From NCBI GenBank assembly GCA_903873715.1, contig CAIQPS010000128.1, positions 1 through 36,474 of the forward strand: a stretch of 36,474 nt of DNA, read 5' to 3'. This document shows, piece after piece, positions 36,152 to 36,474 of this stretch. The stretch's first letter is position 1, and each line of letters starts with the position of its first letter. The notes under the pieces are model-generated. The model ran no database searches, was not told the origin of the DNA, and saw nothing but the letters and a program-made list of their open reading frames with translations. Source of the stretch: an uncultured Actinomycetes bacterium (lineage in GTDB: Bacteria; Actinomycetota; Thermoleophilia; RBG-16-64-13). A program made the translations under genes and the position numbers.

Positions 36152-36474
36152 CTAGACCTGCTCGCCCTTGACGCGACGGGCGATGCTGCGCCCCAGTTCG
36201 TGGCAGGCGTCGAGATCCTCCGGCTGAGGCATGTAGCGGGCCTCGAGAGGCTCGACCACGTCCAGTCCCAGGGCCCGCAGTTCGGCATCCACCTGCTTCA
36301 CCGCGCCGCCGCTCCAGCCGTAGGAGCCGTAGGCCCCGGCGATCCTCTGCTTGGGCTTGAGACCCTTGATGTAGGTGAGGAAGGCGCCCACGGTGGGGAA
36401 CATCGCCTGGTTGAGGGTCGGCGAGCCCACCAGGAAGGCCTGGCAGTCAAGCACCTGGCGGGCGAGCTCCGAGC
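36152..36474 (-). CDS. Flavodiiron protein (FprA family), C-terminal part, truncated by window end
   Basis: The visible ~107 residues are the C-terminal end of the flavodoxin domain, with AFLVGSPTLNQAMFPTVGAF, LTYIKGLKP and AYGSYGWSGGAVKQ. These are hallmarks of A-type flavoproteins that reduce O2 to water or NO to N2O. The N-terminal metallo-beta-lactamase di-iron domain would lie beyond base 36474 and cannot be checked. The frame is open to the window edge. It is the first gene in view of a minus-strand run with the iron-sulfur flavoprotein. Confidence 0.9.
   Translation of the reverse strand, partial: SELARQVLDCQAFLVGSPTLNQAMFPTVGAFLTYIKGLKPKQRIAGAYGSYGWSGGAVKQVDAELRALGLDVVEPLEARYMPQPEDLDACHELGRSIARRVKGEQV

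Noticed and set aside
1-36474. tRNA/rRNA genes, CRISPR arrays, insertion sequences, attachment sites
   Set aside because: I looked for cloverleaf-like, direct-repeat/spacer, and transposase or integrase signatures and saw none; short structured RNAs could still be missed by eye.

Overview
The window is about 36.5 kb of high-GC bacterial DNA dominated by the carbonyl branch of the Wood-Ljungdahl (reductive acetyl-CoA) pathway. Several traits point to an anaerobic, probably acetogenic or CO-using member of the Actinobacteriota: the high GC content, an actinobacterial/Firmicute-type LexA box over a promoter that looks leaderless, the FtsZ C-terminal tail DDDLEVPSFLK, a PspC protein and a STAS protein. 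The lineage is an inference from these traits; no rRNA or other taxonomic marker is present. No tRNA, rRNA, CRISPR array, insertion sequence or prophage was seen.

Layout. (1) 1-2.4 kb: the end of a secreted or surface protein with a discoidin-like C-terminus, a LexA-controlled DNA polymerase IV, and an unrecognised protein carrying six exact 14-residue repeats. (2) 2.4-3.7 kb, minus strand: two tandem paralogous zinc-ribbon proteins followed by cooC, ending at a terminator. (3) 3.8-18.9 kb, plus strand: a roughly 15 kb run of tightly spaced genes: Rrf2 regulator, HMA-like protein, cooS/acsA, acsB, acsD, acsC, acsV, acsF, acsE, a small helical protein, cooT, then nuoE-, nuoF- and short nuoG-like electron-transfer subunits and two small proteins. 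(4) 18.8-19.4 kb: a second Rrf2 regulator facing the end of this run. (5) 19.4-27.1 kb: housekeeping genes pgi, nfo, a D-amino-acid aminotransferase, a GNAT acetyltransferase, ftsZ with a parA, and a B12-binding radical SAM protein. (6) 27.2-30.5 kb: split glycine decarboxylase gcvPA/gcvPB and a STAS protein. (7) 30.5-35 kb: selD, which reads through an in-frame UGA and so encodes a selenocysteine protein, divergent from a Fur-family regulator (probably the nickel sensor Nur) and a nickel ECF transporter. (8) 35-36.5 kb, minus strand: a flavodiiron protein (partial), an iron-sulfur flavoprotein, a small Cys protein and a PspC protein.

How the parts fit. CooS and AcsB are nickel enzymes, CooC, AcsF and CooT belong to nickel-handling families, and the Nur-nikMNQO locus would supply nickel. 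AcsE, AcsC and AcsD move the methyl group from methyl-tetrahydrofolate to AcsB, and AcsV reactivates oxidised corrinoid. The NuoE/F/G-like module probably links ferredoxin and NAD(H) pools to the pathway. The methyl-branch enzymes (formate dehydrogenase, Fhs, FolD, MetF) are not here. The glycine cleavage genes are a second C1 entry point, and SelD supports selenoprotein synthesis. The two Rrf2 regulators at the ends of the cluster share IscR-type cysteine spacing and a common candidate operator.
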